From Pseudoalteromonas prydzensis (GTDB lineage: Bacteria > Pseudomonadota > Gammaproteobacteria > Enterobacterales > Alteromonadaceae), in assembly GCF_011050055.1 (NCBI RefSeq), contig NZ_DRGM01000205.1:1-43822 (forward strand): a DNA stretch of 43,822 nt, given 5' to 3'. Under the pieces are notes generated by a model. It did not search any database, had not been told where the DNA came from, and saw nothing but the letters and a program-made list of their open reading frames with translations. Positions 25,674 through 33,996 of the stretch are shown here, piece by piece. A program made the translations under genes and the position numbers. Each line of letters opens with the position of its first letter. The first letter of the stretch is position 1.

Positions 25674-26060
25674 ATGGATCAGCACACTGCACATGAGTAT
25701 TTAGCAAAAAAACCTCTGGTTATGGTTACCCAACCTTTCGGCCAAGAAGTTGATGTATATAAAGTAAACCATAAAATGTTTGCCACTTTATCGGTTGGCA
25801 ACGAAGGGCAAACCGACGAAGATGGCAACCCTATTTGGTGGATGAATTTAAAATGCGACCCCGATGAAGCGCAAGCACTACGTGATATTTTTCCTTCAGT
25901 GATCCCAGGCTATCATATGAATAAACGGTTATGGAATACTGTTATTTTAGATGGCTCAATCCCGCAAGGTGAAATTGAACGTATGATTGATAATTCATTT
26001 AATTTAGTGGTTGCCAATATGCCGGAAAAAGATCGCAAAGCGATTGAGATTCATATGTAA
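25674..26060 (+). CDS. MmcQ/YjbR family DNA-binding-like protein
   Basis: A 128-residue protein of the MmcQ/YjbR family, a small alpha/beta fold related to DNA-binding proteins by structure but without an established role. Recognisable are the central MFATLSVGNEG, the SLK-like WMNLKCDPDEAQALR, YHMNKRLWNTVILDGSIP and the ending LPEEKR-like MPEKDRKA, all corresponding to E. coli YjbR. GGACTGGATC precedes the ATG. Divergent from efpL and convergent with a GNAT gene across a hairpin. Confidence 0.88.
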   Translation: MDQHTAHEYLAKKPLVMVTQPFGQEVDVYKVNHKMFATLSVGNEGQTDEDGNPIWWMNLKCDPDEAQALRDIFPSVIPGYHMNKRLWNTVILDGSIPQGEIERMIDNSFNLVVANMPEKDRKAIEIHM

Positions 26061-26068
26061 GTCAAAAT

Positions 26069-26101
26069 GTTGTACTGCTCAAGCTACTTGCTCAGTACAA
26101 C
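26069..26101. terminator. long hairpin between yjbR-like and GNAT genes
   Basis: GTTGTACTG (26069-26077) pairs with CAGTACAAC (26093-26101), and CAAG with CTTG inside, leaving only a CT/CT internal loop. The T tract is short (four, minus strand). Its place between convergent stops supports a terminator role. Confidence 0.55.
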
Positions 26102-26107
26102 TTAGCC

Positions 26108-26626
26108 CTACTCCATACACGTTAGTAAAAAATGATGATCATCAAATAACACTCCAGCAATTTCGTAAGCTAATGGTGCAACCTTTATTAATTTAAAGCC
26201 ACATTTTGCCAGCACTTTTTCTGAGCCTACATTCCCTTTCGTAACCACAGCAGTAAATTGTTGAATATTAAATGCTGTCGTCGCCCATGTTAAAAATGCT
26301 TGTAGTGCTTCAGTTGCATAACCTTGACCATAAAACTCGGGCATTAACAAATAGCCAACTTCGGGAGTGTTTGATGATGAAGTTGTAAGCCCTGTGACGC
26401 CCACTTTTTTGCCTGTTGATGTTTCAATGATCAGCAAACACAAAGGCGTATTGGCTGTAGGATGCCACGGCGCCAACCGCTGCATAAACTTACTACGTAT
26501 TTGCGTATCTGAGGGCCTGTCAAAGCATTTTTCAATAACGCATGGCTCATCATGCAAAGCTAAAAAGAACGGCCAATCGTCTTGTTCGAGGAGTCTCAAT
26601 TGTAATCTTGCAGTGCTGATGTTCAT
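26108..26626 (-). CDS. GNAT family N-acetyltransferase (RimJ/RimL-like)
   Basis: A 172-residue acetyl-CoA-dependent acetyltransferase. The opening ISTARLQLRLLEQDD is the standard start of the RimJ/RimL-type branch (Acetyltransf_3). The acetyl-CoA-binding motif A is EVGYLLMPEFYGQGYATEAL, with the Q/RxxGxG/A loop as GQGYA, and NVGSEKVLAKCGF is motif B. Such proteins modify ribosomal protein N-termini or small molecules; the substrate here is unknown. No strong ribosome binding site. Single gene, upstream of nothing on the same strand until yjbR's terminator. Confidence 0.88.
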   Translation of the reverse strand: MNISTARLQLRLLEQDDWPFFLALHDEPCVIEKCFDRPSDTQIRSKFMQRLAPWHPTANTPLCLLIIETSTGKKVGVTGLTTSSSNTPEVGYLLMPEFYGQGYATEALQAFLTWATTAFNIQQFTAVVTKGNVGSEKVLAKCGFKLIKVAPLAYEIAGVLFDDHHFLLTCME

Positions 26627-26728
26627 TAGCAGTCTTTACACAGTCTCAGTTACGGATGACCCTGTTATAACAACTAAGCCAAATAATTTCAGCAACTAAA
26701 ATTTTTAATCCTAAATTCTGGGCATAAA

Positions 26729-26760
26729 AAAACGCACTGCAAACTATTCAGTGCGTTTTT
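26729..26760 (-). terminator. fadIJ operon terminator
   Basis: AAAACGCACTG (26729-26739) and CAGTGCGTTTT (26749-26759) pair over 11 bases with a nine-base loop, followed by seven T residues on the minus strand, 20 bases after the fadJ stop. Confidence 0.88.
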
Positions 26761-26779
26761 AATAACTAGCAATTAAATA

Positions 26780-29077
26780 CTATTTCACTTTATCACCGCT
26801 TGCAGCAGCTGAGTTGGTGTCTGTTACCGGTTCAGCTTCATTAGTTGGCGCTGGCGGAACAATAACCTCTTCAGCCTCAACCGATTCGACAGGTTCTACA
26901 TCGGTATCGTCTTGCGTAGCCGTCACGGTTTGTTCTACCACGACTTCTGCAGTACTTGGCTGTGCAGGCTCAAGCTGATAAAAGCTCGCACCAGCATCCG
27001 CCATCGCCACCAAAGGCGCACACGGCGCAAATACCGGATTAAAATTAGCAAAAGTAGCCATTTCTGAGCTGACTTTGTTTGCGCCAAGTTTATCCATATA
27101 GCTAAATGGACCACCTAAAAATGGTGGGAAGCCAATACCGAATATAGCGCCAATATCGCCATCACGCGGACTGGCAATAATGCCTTCATCTAAACAACGT
27201 GCGGCTTCGTTAAGCATTTGCGATACACAACGTTTAGCAATTTCGCTTTTATTTAAACGCGGTGATGGGTTCACGCCGAGTAATTCGTAAACAGATGCGT
27301 CTACTTTTTTACCTTTCTTATCATAAAGATAAAAACCACGGCCAGTTTTACGGCCTAAGCGTTTGGCATCAATTAAACGTGAAAATGCATCGGGTGCTTT
27401 AAAACGATCGCCCAGTTCTTGTTCAAGGATTGGTGCAATTTTAGAGCCGATATCAATACCCACTTCGTCCAATAGCGCTAATGGCCCAACAGGGAAACCA
27501 AATTCAACTAATGCCGCATCAATCTTTTCAATCGGTTCGCCAGCAAGTAATAAGTTAGCCGCTTCATTCACATACGGCGCTAAAATACGGTTAACGTAGA
27601 AACCGGCTTTATCTTTAACCACAATAGGCGTTTTACCTTGCTTACGGGCAAAATTTACAATTCGTGCGATGGTCTCTTCTGAGGTGCCTTCGTGTGGAAT
27701 GATTTCAACCAATGGCATTTTCTCAACCGGTGAGAAATAATGCAGGCCAATAACATTCTCAGGACGGGCAGCCTGTGCAGCTATTTGTGAAATAGGCAGT
27801 GATGAGGTGTTACTAGCAAAAATGGTGTTGTCTTGGCATTCACGCTCTACATCGGCCACCATACCTTGTTTTAGGCTGAGGTCTTCAAATACCGCTTCGA
27901 TCACCAAATCAATGTGCTTAAAGCCACTGTAATTAGTGGTACCAGTAATTCTGTTCATGGTTTGTTGCAGTTCAGCTTGAGATAAAATGCGGCGTTTTTG
28001 CTTTTTATCTAAAATTTTATAGCTGTAATTCATAGCATTACTAATGCCCTGCTCTGCAACATCTTTAATACGCACTGGCACGCCAGCTTTTACGGCACTC
28101 ACATGAGCAATACCTGCGCCCATTAAACCGCCGCCTAATACAGCTGTTTTAGTGATTGCTGGTGCATCATCGTTACGCCATTCTTTTTTCATTTCGGTGG
28201 TGGCAAAAAAGATCCCACGTAATGATTTAGACTCACTGCTCATTACTAATGTAGCAAAGCCTTCCGCTTCTGTTTTATAGGCTTTAAGCTCATCCAGCTC
28301 AACACTTGCGCGTATTGCTTTAATGATAGCCAACGGCGCTGGATAATGACCACCGGTTTTTTTCAGCACATTTTCTTGTGCTTTTTTAAAGATAATATTA
28401 CGGCCAAACGGATTCGATTCTAGTAATTGGCTAATACGATCAAGCTTTGGCTTGGCCGCTTTCGCTTTACCTTTTAAAGCAAACTCTTTGGCTACTTTTA
28501 GCAATACGGTCTGTGGTACACAATCATCTACCAAACCTGCTTTTTTAGCTTGTTTAGCGCGAATTTGTTTACCCGTTAAGGTCCACTCAAGGGCTTTTTG
28601 CAAACCAACCAGTTTAGGCAAGCGTTGCGTTCCACCACCACCAGGTAATAAACCAAGTTGCACTTCAGGTAAGCCGAGTTTAGTGATATCGCTGTCTGTA
28701 CATACGCGATAATCGCACGCTAAGGCAAATTCTAAACCACCACCCAATGCCGCACCATGAATGGCACTGACAGTTGGAAATGGCAGTTTTTTCATATCAA
28801 AAAATGCACGGTGGCATAATTCGCTGATCGCCAATGCATCATCACGACTTTGCACGTTATCAAGCATTTTTACATCGGCACCAGCAATAAAGTTATCGCT
28901 TTTACCACTAATGAATACCATGCCTTTCACTGACTGCTGTTTTGCGTCATCAAGCAAGGCTTTTAGATCATCTGCAAAGCTGTCGCGCAGGGTATTCATT
29001 TTTTCACCCGGCACGTCGATTGTTACAACAGCAAGTTTTTGCTCATCTATTGCTAAACTAAATACTGAATCTGTCAT
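26780..29077 (-). CDS. fadJ: fatty acid oxidation complex alpha subunit FadJ
   Basis: A bifunctional beta-oxidation enzyme: enoyl-CoA hydratase in the N-terminal half, 3-hydroxyacyl-CoA dehydrogenase in the C-terminal half. Seen are the crotonase oxyanion segment AALGGGLEFALACDYRV and catalytic LPEVQLGLLPGGGGTQRLP, the NAD site VLGGGLMGAGIAHVSA, and the dehydrogenase histidine in GLHYFSPVEKMPLVEII. At 765 residues it exceeds E. coli FadJ (714) by an acidic, proline-containing tail after FYQLEPAQPS. The start is ATG 29077, which overlaps the fadI stop as TAATG; GGAG lies upstream. The pairing with fadI and the distance from a fadBA arrangement support FadJ rather than FadB. Confidence 0.95.
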   Translation of the reverse strand: MTDSVFSLAIDEQKLAVVTIDVPGEKMNTLRDSFADDLKALLDDAKQQSVKGMVFISGKSDNFIAGADVKMLDNVQSRDDALAISELCHRAFFDMKKLPFPTVSAIHGAALGGGLEFALACDYRVCTDSDITKLGLPEVQLGLLPGGGGTQRLPKLVGLQKALEWTLTGKQIRAKQAKKAGLVDDCVPQTVLLKVAKEFALKGKAKAAKPKLDRISQLLESNPFGRNIIFKKAQENVLKKTGGHYPAPLAIIKAIRASVELDELKAYKTEAEGFATLVMSSESKSLRGIFFATTEMKKEWRNDDAPAITKTAVLGGGLMGAGIAHVSAVKAGVPVRIKDVAEQGISNAMNYSYKILDKKQKRRILSQAELQQTMNRITGTTNYSGFKHIDLVIEAVFEDLSLKQGMVADVERECQDNTIFASNTSSLPISQIAAQAARPENVIGLHYFSPVEKMPLVEIIPHEGTSEETIARIVNFARKQGKTPIVVKDKAGFYVNRILAPYVNEAANLLLAGEPIEKIDAALVEFGFPVGPLALLDEVGIDIGSKIAPILEQELGDRFKAPDAFSRLIDAKRLGRKTGRGFYLYDKKGKKVDASVYELLGVNPSPRLNKSEIAKRCVSQMLNEAARCLDEGIIASPRDGDIGAIFGIGFPPFLGGPFSYMDKLGANKVSSEMATFANFNPVFAPCAPLVAMADAGASFYQLEPAQPSTAEVVVEQTVTATQDDTDVEPVESVEAEEVIVPPAPTNEAEPVTDTNSAAASGDKVK

Positions 29078-30387
29078 TACGCACTCTCCAATACAAAGGC
29101 TGCACCTAATCCGCCTGCAGCACATGCAGTCGTTAGTGCTAAACCACCGCCGCGGCGGTTAAGTTCATGTAAACTTTGGGTGATAAGTCGTGCGCCAGTG
29201 GCCGCAAATGGGTGACCATATGCCAGCGAGCCGCCTAAAACATTAAACTTATCCATGTTAATTTCGCCAATCGCTTTACTGCGACCGAGTTTTTCTTGGG
29301 CAAACTTATCTGAAGCAAACATTTTCATATTCGCCAGCGTCTGCGCTGCAAATGCTTCATGCATTTCAATTAAATCAAGATCGGCAAGCGTTATGCCTGC
29401 TCTTGCTAATGCAATCGGCGTTGAGTGAGCGGGCCCCATCAGCATGTCTTCATTCACACCAATGGCAGAGAATGCAAAGCTACGTACATAACCTAAAATG
29501 TTATAGCCTAAAGCTTTGGCTTTGCTTTCACTCATCATTAATACCGCTGCTGCGCCATCGGTTAGCGGGGTTGAGTTTGCAGCCGTAACTGAGCCATGTT
29601 GGCGGTCAAACGCTGGTTTTAATTTAGCGTACCCTTCAACCGTTGAATTATGACGAATATTATTATCTTGCTCAATAAAGCTTTTATATGGCGGTAAATG
29701 CGCGGTCATCACTTCATCAGCAAGTTTGCCATCAGCCCAAGCTTGGCTGGCAAGTGTATGTGAACGATGGGCAAGCGCATCTTGATCTGTACGGCTAATA
29801 CTATGGGTTTTTGCCATTTGCTCGGCAGTTTGACCCATAGACAAACCAGTTGAATATTCTGCAACCGCAGGCGGTACTGGTAATAAATCTTTTAAACGCA
29901 GCTTTGAAAATATTTTTAAACGCTGACCTAAAGTGCGCGCTTTATTTAAATCAACCAGACTACCGGCTAATTTCTTACTCACGCCGATTGGCAATACTGA
30001 TGACGAATCAGCACCACCGGCGATACCCACTTGTACTGAACCTGCCATAATTGACTCAGCCACATTGGCAATCGCTTGAAAACTGGTCGCACAAGCGCGT
30101 GATACAGAATAGGCATCAACAGAGACTGGCATGCCAGTACCCAAGACGATTTCGCGGGCAATGTTTGGCGCTTCTGGCATTTGTACTACTTGACCAAACA
30201 CTAATTGATCAATTTCAGATTTATCAAAGTTAAGACGTTCAAGCATTTCGTTAACGACTAACTTACCCAGATCAAGGGCTGGTATATGGTGAAATGCAGT
30301 CGCTTGTTTAGCGAATGGTGTACGTAAACCACTGACGATGGCGATACGATCGCCCTTTGCTGTTTTTAGTATGTTTTGCTCAGACAT
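29077..30387 (-). CDS. fadI: acetyl-CoA acyltransferase (3-ketoacyl-CoA thiolase) FadI
   Basis: The beta subunit of the FadIJ complex, cleaving 3-ketoacyl-CoA with CoA to acetyl-CoA and a shortened acyl-CoA. From the ATG at 30387 the protein is 436 residues, the same as E. coli FadI. The acylated cysteine is C99 in [12 protein letters not shown], the catalytic histidine is in [16 protein letters not shown], and the second cysteine is in [13 protein letters not shown]. The start at 30387 has GGGAG seven bases upstream; the longer frame to 30459 would run through a FadR-like operator. Translation is coupled to fadJ by a TAATG overlap. Confidence 0.97.
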   Translation of the reverse strand: MSEQNILKTAKGDRIAIVSGLRTPFAKQATAFHHIPALDLGKLVVNEMLERLNFDKSEIDQLVFGQVVQMPEAPNIAREIVLGTGMPVSVDAYSVSRACATSFQAIANVAESIMAGSVQVGIAGGADSSSVLPIGVSKKLAGSLVDLNKARTLGQRLKIFSKLRLKDLLPVPPAVAEYSTGLSMGQTAEQMAKTHSISRTDQDALAHRSHTLASQAWADGKLADEVMTAHLPPYKSFIEQDNNIRHNSTVEGYAKLKPAFDRQHGSVTAANSTPLTDGAAAVLMMSESKAKALGYNILGYVRSFAFSAIGVNEDMLMGPAHSTPIALARAGITLADLDLIEMHEAFAAQTLANMKMFASDKFAQEKLGRSKAIGEINMDKFNVLGGSLAYGHPFAATGARLITQSLHELNRRGGGLALTTACAAGGLGAAFVLESA

Positions 30388-30403
30388 TAATGCTCTCCCG
30401 CTG

Positions 30404-30418
30404 ACAGGTCTGACCTGT
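30404..30418. promoter_or_regulatory. FadR-like operator of fadIJ
   Basis: ACAGGTCTGACCTGT is a perfect dyad around one central base and contains GGTCNGACC, the core of the FadR-binding consensus TGGTCNGACC. It lies 16 bases before the fadI ATG. FadR represses beta-oxidation genes until long-chain acyl-CoA releases it. A possible -10 box (TATACT, minus strand) is at 30481-30476. Confidence 0.7.
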
Positions 30419-30591
30419 TTGTTTTCCTCGATTCTAAACAACCCGTGTACTAAAGCCAATAGCGAAATTGAAAATAGTATAATTAGTTACCAACAATAGG
30501 CTTTTTTTGGCGTATTTACAAAAAATACCTTTATTTCTATGCTAGGGTAAAAATCCTTAAAAAATAACGAACTATTTTGTAAATTTAAGTC

Positions 30592-30605
30592 TAACACTTG
30601 TGTTA
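30592..30605. promoter_or_regulatory. candidate operator before the moxR operon
   Basis: TAACAC (30592-30597) and GTGTTA (30600-30605) are perfect inverted repeats around TT, 69 bases before the moxR ATG, within an AT-rich divergent region of 286 bases. A regulator is not known. Confidence 0.3.
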
Positions 30606-30673
30606 TAGAACAATAATCCCAATAACCATTAAAGCTTTTTATAAACCTTGCAAATCAGGACAGTTTTTTTACT

Positions 30674-31630
30674 ATGGCCACTAACGCATTCTCACAATTA
30701 AAAACTTATTTAGATAGCCAAATTATTGGCCAACCAGAATTAACGCAAGCACTACTTATTGCTATTTTAGCCGATGGTCACTTATTAGTAGAAGGCCCGC
30801 CTGGGCTGGCTAAAACTCGCGCAGTAAATGCATTAGCCAAAGGCGTTGAAGGCTCATTCCAACGCGTCCAGTTTACCCCAGATCTATTACCTGCTGACGT
30901 AACCGGTACCGATATTTATCGTCAACAGACCAGCGAATTCGTATTTGAAAAAGGCCCGCTATTTCATAACCTTATTTTAGCCGACGAAATTAACCGTGCC
31001 CCCGCTAAAGTGCAATCAGCCTTATTAGAAGCGATGGCTGAGCGCCAAGTCACCGTTGGTAAAAACACTTATCCACTGTCGGATTTATTTATGGTGATGG
31101 CAACCCAAAACCCACTGGAGCAAGAAGGCACTTATCCGCTACCAGAGGCGCAATTAGACCGTTTTTTACTGCACCTAAGCATTGATTACCCAGGCGCCGA
31201 GCATGAGCTTGATATTTTACGCCTTACCCGTGGCGAAGCGTTGAGCGAGCATCAAGCCCCTGCTCAAAAAATTAGTCAAAGCGATTTATTTGCTTCTCGT
31301 AAAGCCATTTTAGGCCTGTACTTAGCCGAACCGCTAGAGCAATATTTAGTGCAACTTATTATTGCTACGCGTGAAGGCGCAAAACTGGACGCTCAATTAG
31401 GCAGTTGGATCGAATATGGCGCAAGTCCGCGTGCCACCATCGCCCTTGATAAATGTGCCCGTGCTCACGCATGGTTACAAGGCCGCGATTTTGTTGCTCC
31501 AGATGATATTCAAGCTGTGTTACATAATGTGCTGCGCCATCGCATTATTTTAAGTTATGAAGCACAAGCCGATGGCGTTACTAAAGATCAAGTCATTAGC
31601 CGTATTTTAGAACTTGTTGCCGTGCCATAA
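30674..31630 (+). CDS. MoxR-family AAA+ ATPase
   Basis: A 318-residue MoxR-type AAA+ ATPase, a chaperone thought to mature partner complexes with von Willebrand A (VWA) proteins. Visible are Walker A GPPGLAKT (41-48), Walker B LILADE (100-105) followed by INRAPAKVQSALLEAMAERQV, sensor 1 MATQNPLEQEGTYPLPEAQLDRF and the arginine finger region. It opens a tight operon: the DUF58 gene starts three bases after its stop, followed by DUF4381, two VWA genes and BatD. The set corresponds to the Bat (Bacteroides aerotolerance) operon type. Divergent from fadI. Confidence 0.95.
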   Translation: MATNAFSQLKTYLDSQIIGQPELTQALLIAILADGHLLVEGPPGLAKTRAVNALAKGVEGSFQRVQFTPDLLPADVTGTDIYRQQTSEFVFEKGPLFHNLILADEINRAPAKVQSALLEAMAERQVTVGKNTYPLSDLFMVMATQNPLEQEGTYPLPEAQLDRFLLHLSIDYPGAEHELDILRLTRGEALSEHQAPAQKISQSDLFASRKAILGLYLAEPLEQYLVQLIIATREGAKLDAQLGSWIEYGASPRATIALDKCARAHAWLQGRDFVAPDDIQAVLHNVLRHRIILSYEAQADGVTKDQVISRILELVAVP

Positions 31631-31633
31631 ACC

Positions 31634-32578
31634 ATGCAAAGCCAATTAGATAACCAACAGTGGCTCAGCCTAAGTCATAGCCATGGGGTCGACTTAGGCT
31701 TGAAAGAGCTGATGTATTATAAAGCGAAAGCTCGCTTATTAGAGCTTGCGCCAAAAGTTAAAATTAGAAATAGCTTAACCGGCCAATATCTCGCGCCTCA
31801 TAAAGGCCGCGGTATGGAGTTTGCTGAAGTACGTCATTATCAACAAGGCGATGATATTCGCTCAATTGATTGGCGCGTTACAGCACGTACTGGTGAAACG
31901 CACACTAAGCTTTTTCAAGAAGAAAAAGAACGGCCAGTGTTTGTGTTTAGCGACTTTTCTAATTCAATGCTGTTTGGCTCAAAGCTGTTACTTAAATCTG
32001 TGCAAGCGGCGCATATCAGTGCCTTGGTTGCGTGGTCAGCGTGTCAACGCGGCGATCGCATCGGTGGCATAGTGTTTAACCAACATGGTCATTTAGAGCT
32101 CAAACCCAGCGCCCGCGAAAAAGCCGTGTTAAAACTGTGCCACAATTTATGTGCAAGCCACCAACAAGCACTCGCGCAGATTGATGAGCCCGCAGAAAAT
32201 AAACTCAGTGACAACCTAAAGCGTTTAAATCATTTAGCCAAACCTGGCAGCTTAGTCTATTTAGTGTCAGATTTTAGTGCCTTAGATGATGCCAGCTTTA
32301 AACAACTCGAAATACTGAGTCGACATTGTGAGTTAATTGGTTGCCATATTAGCGATCCATTTGAACACCAATTGCCTGCTTTTAAACAAACAGTGACCGT
32401 AAGCGCCAATGGCAGTGACTTTGCCCTGCCGCTGATGGATAAAACTTTTCGTGATAAATTTGCGAAAACGGCTGAGCAAGCATTTACTACGCGAATGCAA
32501 CGCTTAACTAAATCGGGTCTTAATTTAATATCATTCAATGCAGCCACACCGCTTGAGCTGCAATTAGTGAGAAAGTAA
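31634..32578 (+). CDS. DUF58 domain protein
   Basis: A 314-residue protein of the DUF58 family, almost always next to a moxR gene. The hallmark is GRGMEFAEVRHYQQGDDIRSIDWRVTART split over residues about 56-84, then a VWA-like fold starting PVFVFSDFSNSM, whose DxSxS metal site here reads DFSNS. No membrane helix is apparent, unlike many DUF58 proteins with N-terminal helices, so it is likely cytoplasmic and a direct MoxR partner. Start ATG is three bases after the moxR stop; the next gene starts one base after its own stop. Confidence 0.92.
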   Translation: MQSQLDNQQWLSLSHSHGVDLGLKELMYYKAKARLLELAPKVKIRNSLTGQYLAPHKGRGMEFAEVRHYQQGDDIRSIDWRVTARTGETHTKLFQEEKERPVFVFSDFSNSMLFGSKLLLKSVQAAHISALVAWSACQRGDRIGGIVFNQHGHLELKPSAREKAVLKLCHNLCASHQQALAQIDEPAENKLSDNLKRLNHLAKPGSLVYLVSDFSALDDASFKQLEILSRHCELIGCHISDPFEHQLPAFKQTVTVSANGSDFALPLMDKTFRDKFAKTAEQAFTTRMQRLTKSGLNLISFNAATPLELQLVRK

Positions 32579-32579
32579 C

Positions 32580-33017
32580 ATGCAAACCTCTCCATTAGCT
32601 GGCCTTCATGATGTGATTGTGCCAAACCATGTTTCTTGGTGGCCATTGGCACCCATTTGGTGGGTCATCATTGCCACACTGCTACTGGCTATTGGCTATA
32701 TAAGTTACACCTTGTATCAAGCTTACCAGTTTAAAAAAGCCAAACGTCACGCTATTTCCCTCAGTGAACAGCACGCAGAAGATGTTCAGCAACTGCATAT
32801 TTTAATTAAGCGACTGGTGTTACATTACTACGCGCAAAGTGCGACATCACAGGGTACTAAACAGTGGTGTAACACGCTAAATAAGCTGACCGGACAACAA
32901 TTTACTGAGCTTGAACTAATGAGCCTTTATCAACCACAAAGTAATCAAACTGCGCTGGCTAATAAATTAAAACTCGCTATTGCGCAATTTAAATTAAAGG
33001 AGCCGCTGAATGTTTGA
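32580..33017 (+). CDS. DUF4381 membrane protein
   Basis: A 145-residue protein of the DUF4381 family found inside MoxR/Bat-type operons. The N-terminal segment LAGLHDVIVPNHVSWWPLAPIWW is its signature, immediately followed by one membrane helix (about 28-46) and a helical cytoplasmic or periplasmic tail. Function unknown. It starts one base after the DUF58 stop and its end overlaps the next gene by eight bases, so translation is coupled. Confidence 0.88.
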   Translation: MQTSPLAGLHDVIVPNHVSWWPLAPIWWVIIATLLLAIGYISYTLYQAYQFKKAKRHAISLSEQHAEDVQQLHILIKRLVLHYYAQSATSQGTKQWCNTLNKLTGQQFTELELMSLYQPQSNQTALANKLKLAIAQFKLKEPLNV

Positions 33018-33996
33018 ATTTAGCTGGCCTTGGCTATTTGTATTATTACCCTTACCTTGGTTATTGCGCTTACTTAAGCCGTTAGCCAGTGAGGGCAGCA
33101 CCCGCTTACGTATTCCTGGTTTTGCCAAACATAACTTAGCGTCACAGGTTGCTCAGCAGCATACACGCGGTATCAGTGTGTTCGAATGGTTAGTGTGGGC
33201 ATTGTTAGTTTGCGCTATTGCTAACCCAACTTGGCTTGATGAACCCATCACACTGCCTAACGAAGGCCGTGACATCATGCTCGCGGTGGATTTATCCGGT
33301 TCAATGACCGAGCAAGATATGGCTTATCAGGGCCAATATGTTGACCGTTTAACTATGGTAAAAGCGGTATTGAGTGACTTTATAGAGCAGCGCCAAGGTG
33401 ACCGTTTAGGATTGATTTTATTTGGTGATACGGCATTTTTACAAACCCCGCTTACCCGGGATGTAAAAACAGTGAGTCAAATGCTTTCAGAAGCACAAAT
33501 TGGCTTGGTTGGCCGCGCCACTGCTATTGGTGATGCGCTGGGCTTATCAGTAAAACGTTTTGCCAGTAAAGATGAAAGTAACCGCATTGTGGTGTTATTA
33601 ACAGATGGTCAAAACACCGCCGGTAACTTAGATCCAGAAGAAGCCCTACTGCTTGCTCGCGAAGAAGGCATTAAAGTGTATACCATAGGCGTTGGCTCTG
33701 ATAACCCCCGTGGTTTTAGCTTGTTTAATATGGGTGGCATGAGCGGCGGTAGTTTAGATGAAACTCTGCTAAAACGTATTGCTGAGCAAACAGGTGGCCT
33801 CTATTTTCGTGCCAAAGACGTCGCCGGCTTACAACAAATTTATCAAGAGCTCGATAAGCTCGAGCCGATCAGCGCTGATGAACAAACGTTTCGCCCACAA
33901 ACGGCATTATTTTATTACCCATTACTCATTGCACTGGCCTTGATTGGTTTGCGCGTTATGTTCACCACCGCCAAAACATTCAGACAGGAGGCCTAA
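33010..33996 (+). CDS. VWA-domain membrane protein, BatA-like
   Basis: A 328-residue protein with two N-terminal hydrophobic helices (about 5-20 and 56-75), a VWA domain and a C-terminal helix (about 300-318). The metal-ion-dependent adhesion site is complete: DLSGS (about 92-96), a threonine in FLQTPLT and the aspartate of VVLLTDGQNTAG. Such BatA-type proteins bind partners in the periplasm or at the membrane surface. AAAGGAG lies seven bases before the ATG; the stop overlaps the next start by one base (TAATG). Confidence 0.93.
   Translation: MFEFSWPWLFVLLPLPWLLRLLKPLASEGSTRLRIPGFAKHNLASQVAQQHTRGISVFEWLVWALLVCAIANPTWLDEPITLPNEGRDIMLAVDLSGSMTEQDMAYQGQYVDRLTMVKAVLSDFIEQRQGDRLGLILFGDTAFLQTPLTRDVKTVSQMLSEAQIGLVGRATAIGDALGLSVKRFASKDESNRIVVLLTDGQNTAGNLDPEEALLLAREEGIKVYTIGVGSDNPRGFSLFNMGGMSGGSLDETLLKRIAEQTGGLYFRAKDVAGLQQIYQELDKLEPISADEQTFRPQTALFYYPLLIALALIGLRVMFTTAKTFRQEA

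Noticed and set aside
28761..29162. A 133-codon plus-strand frame across the fadI/fadJ junction
   Set aside because: Antisense to two firmly identified enzymes and rich in Ser, Leu and Phe as expected of a shadow frame.
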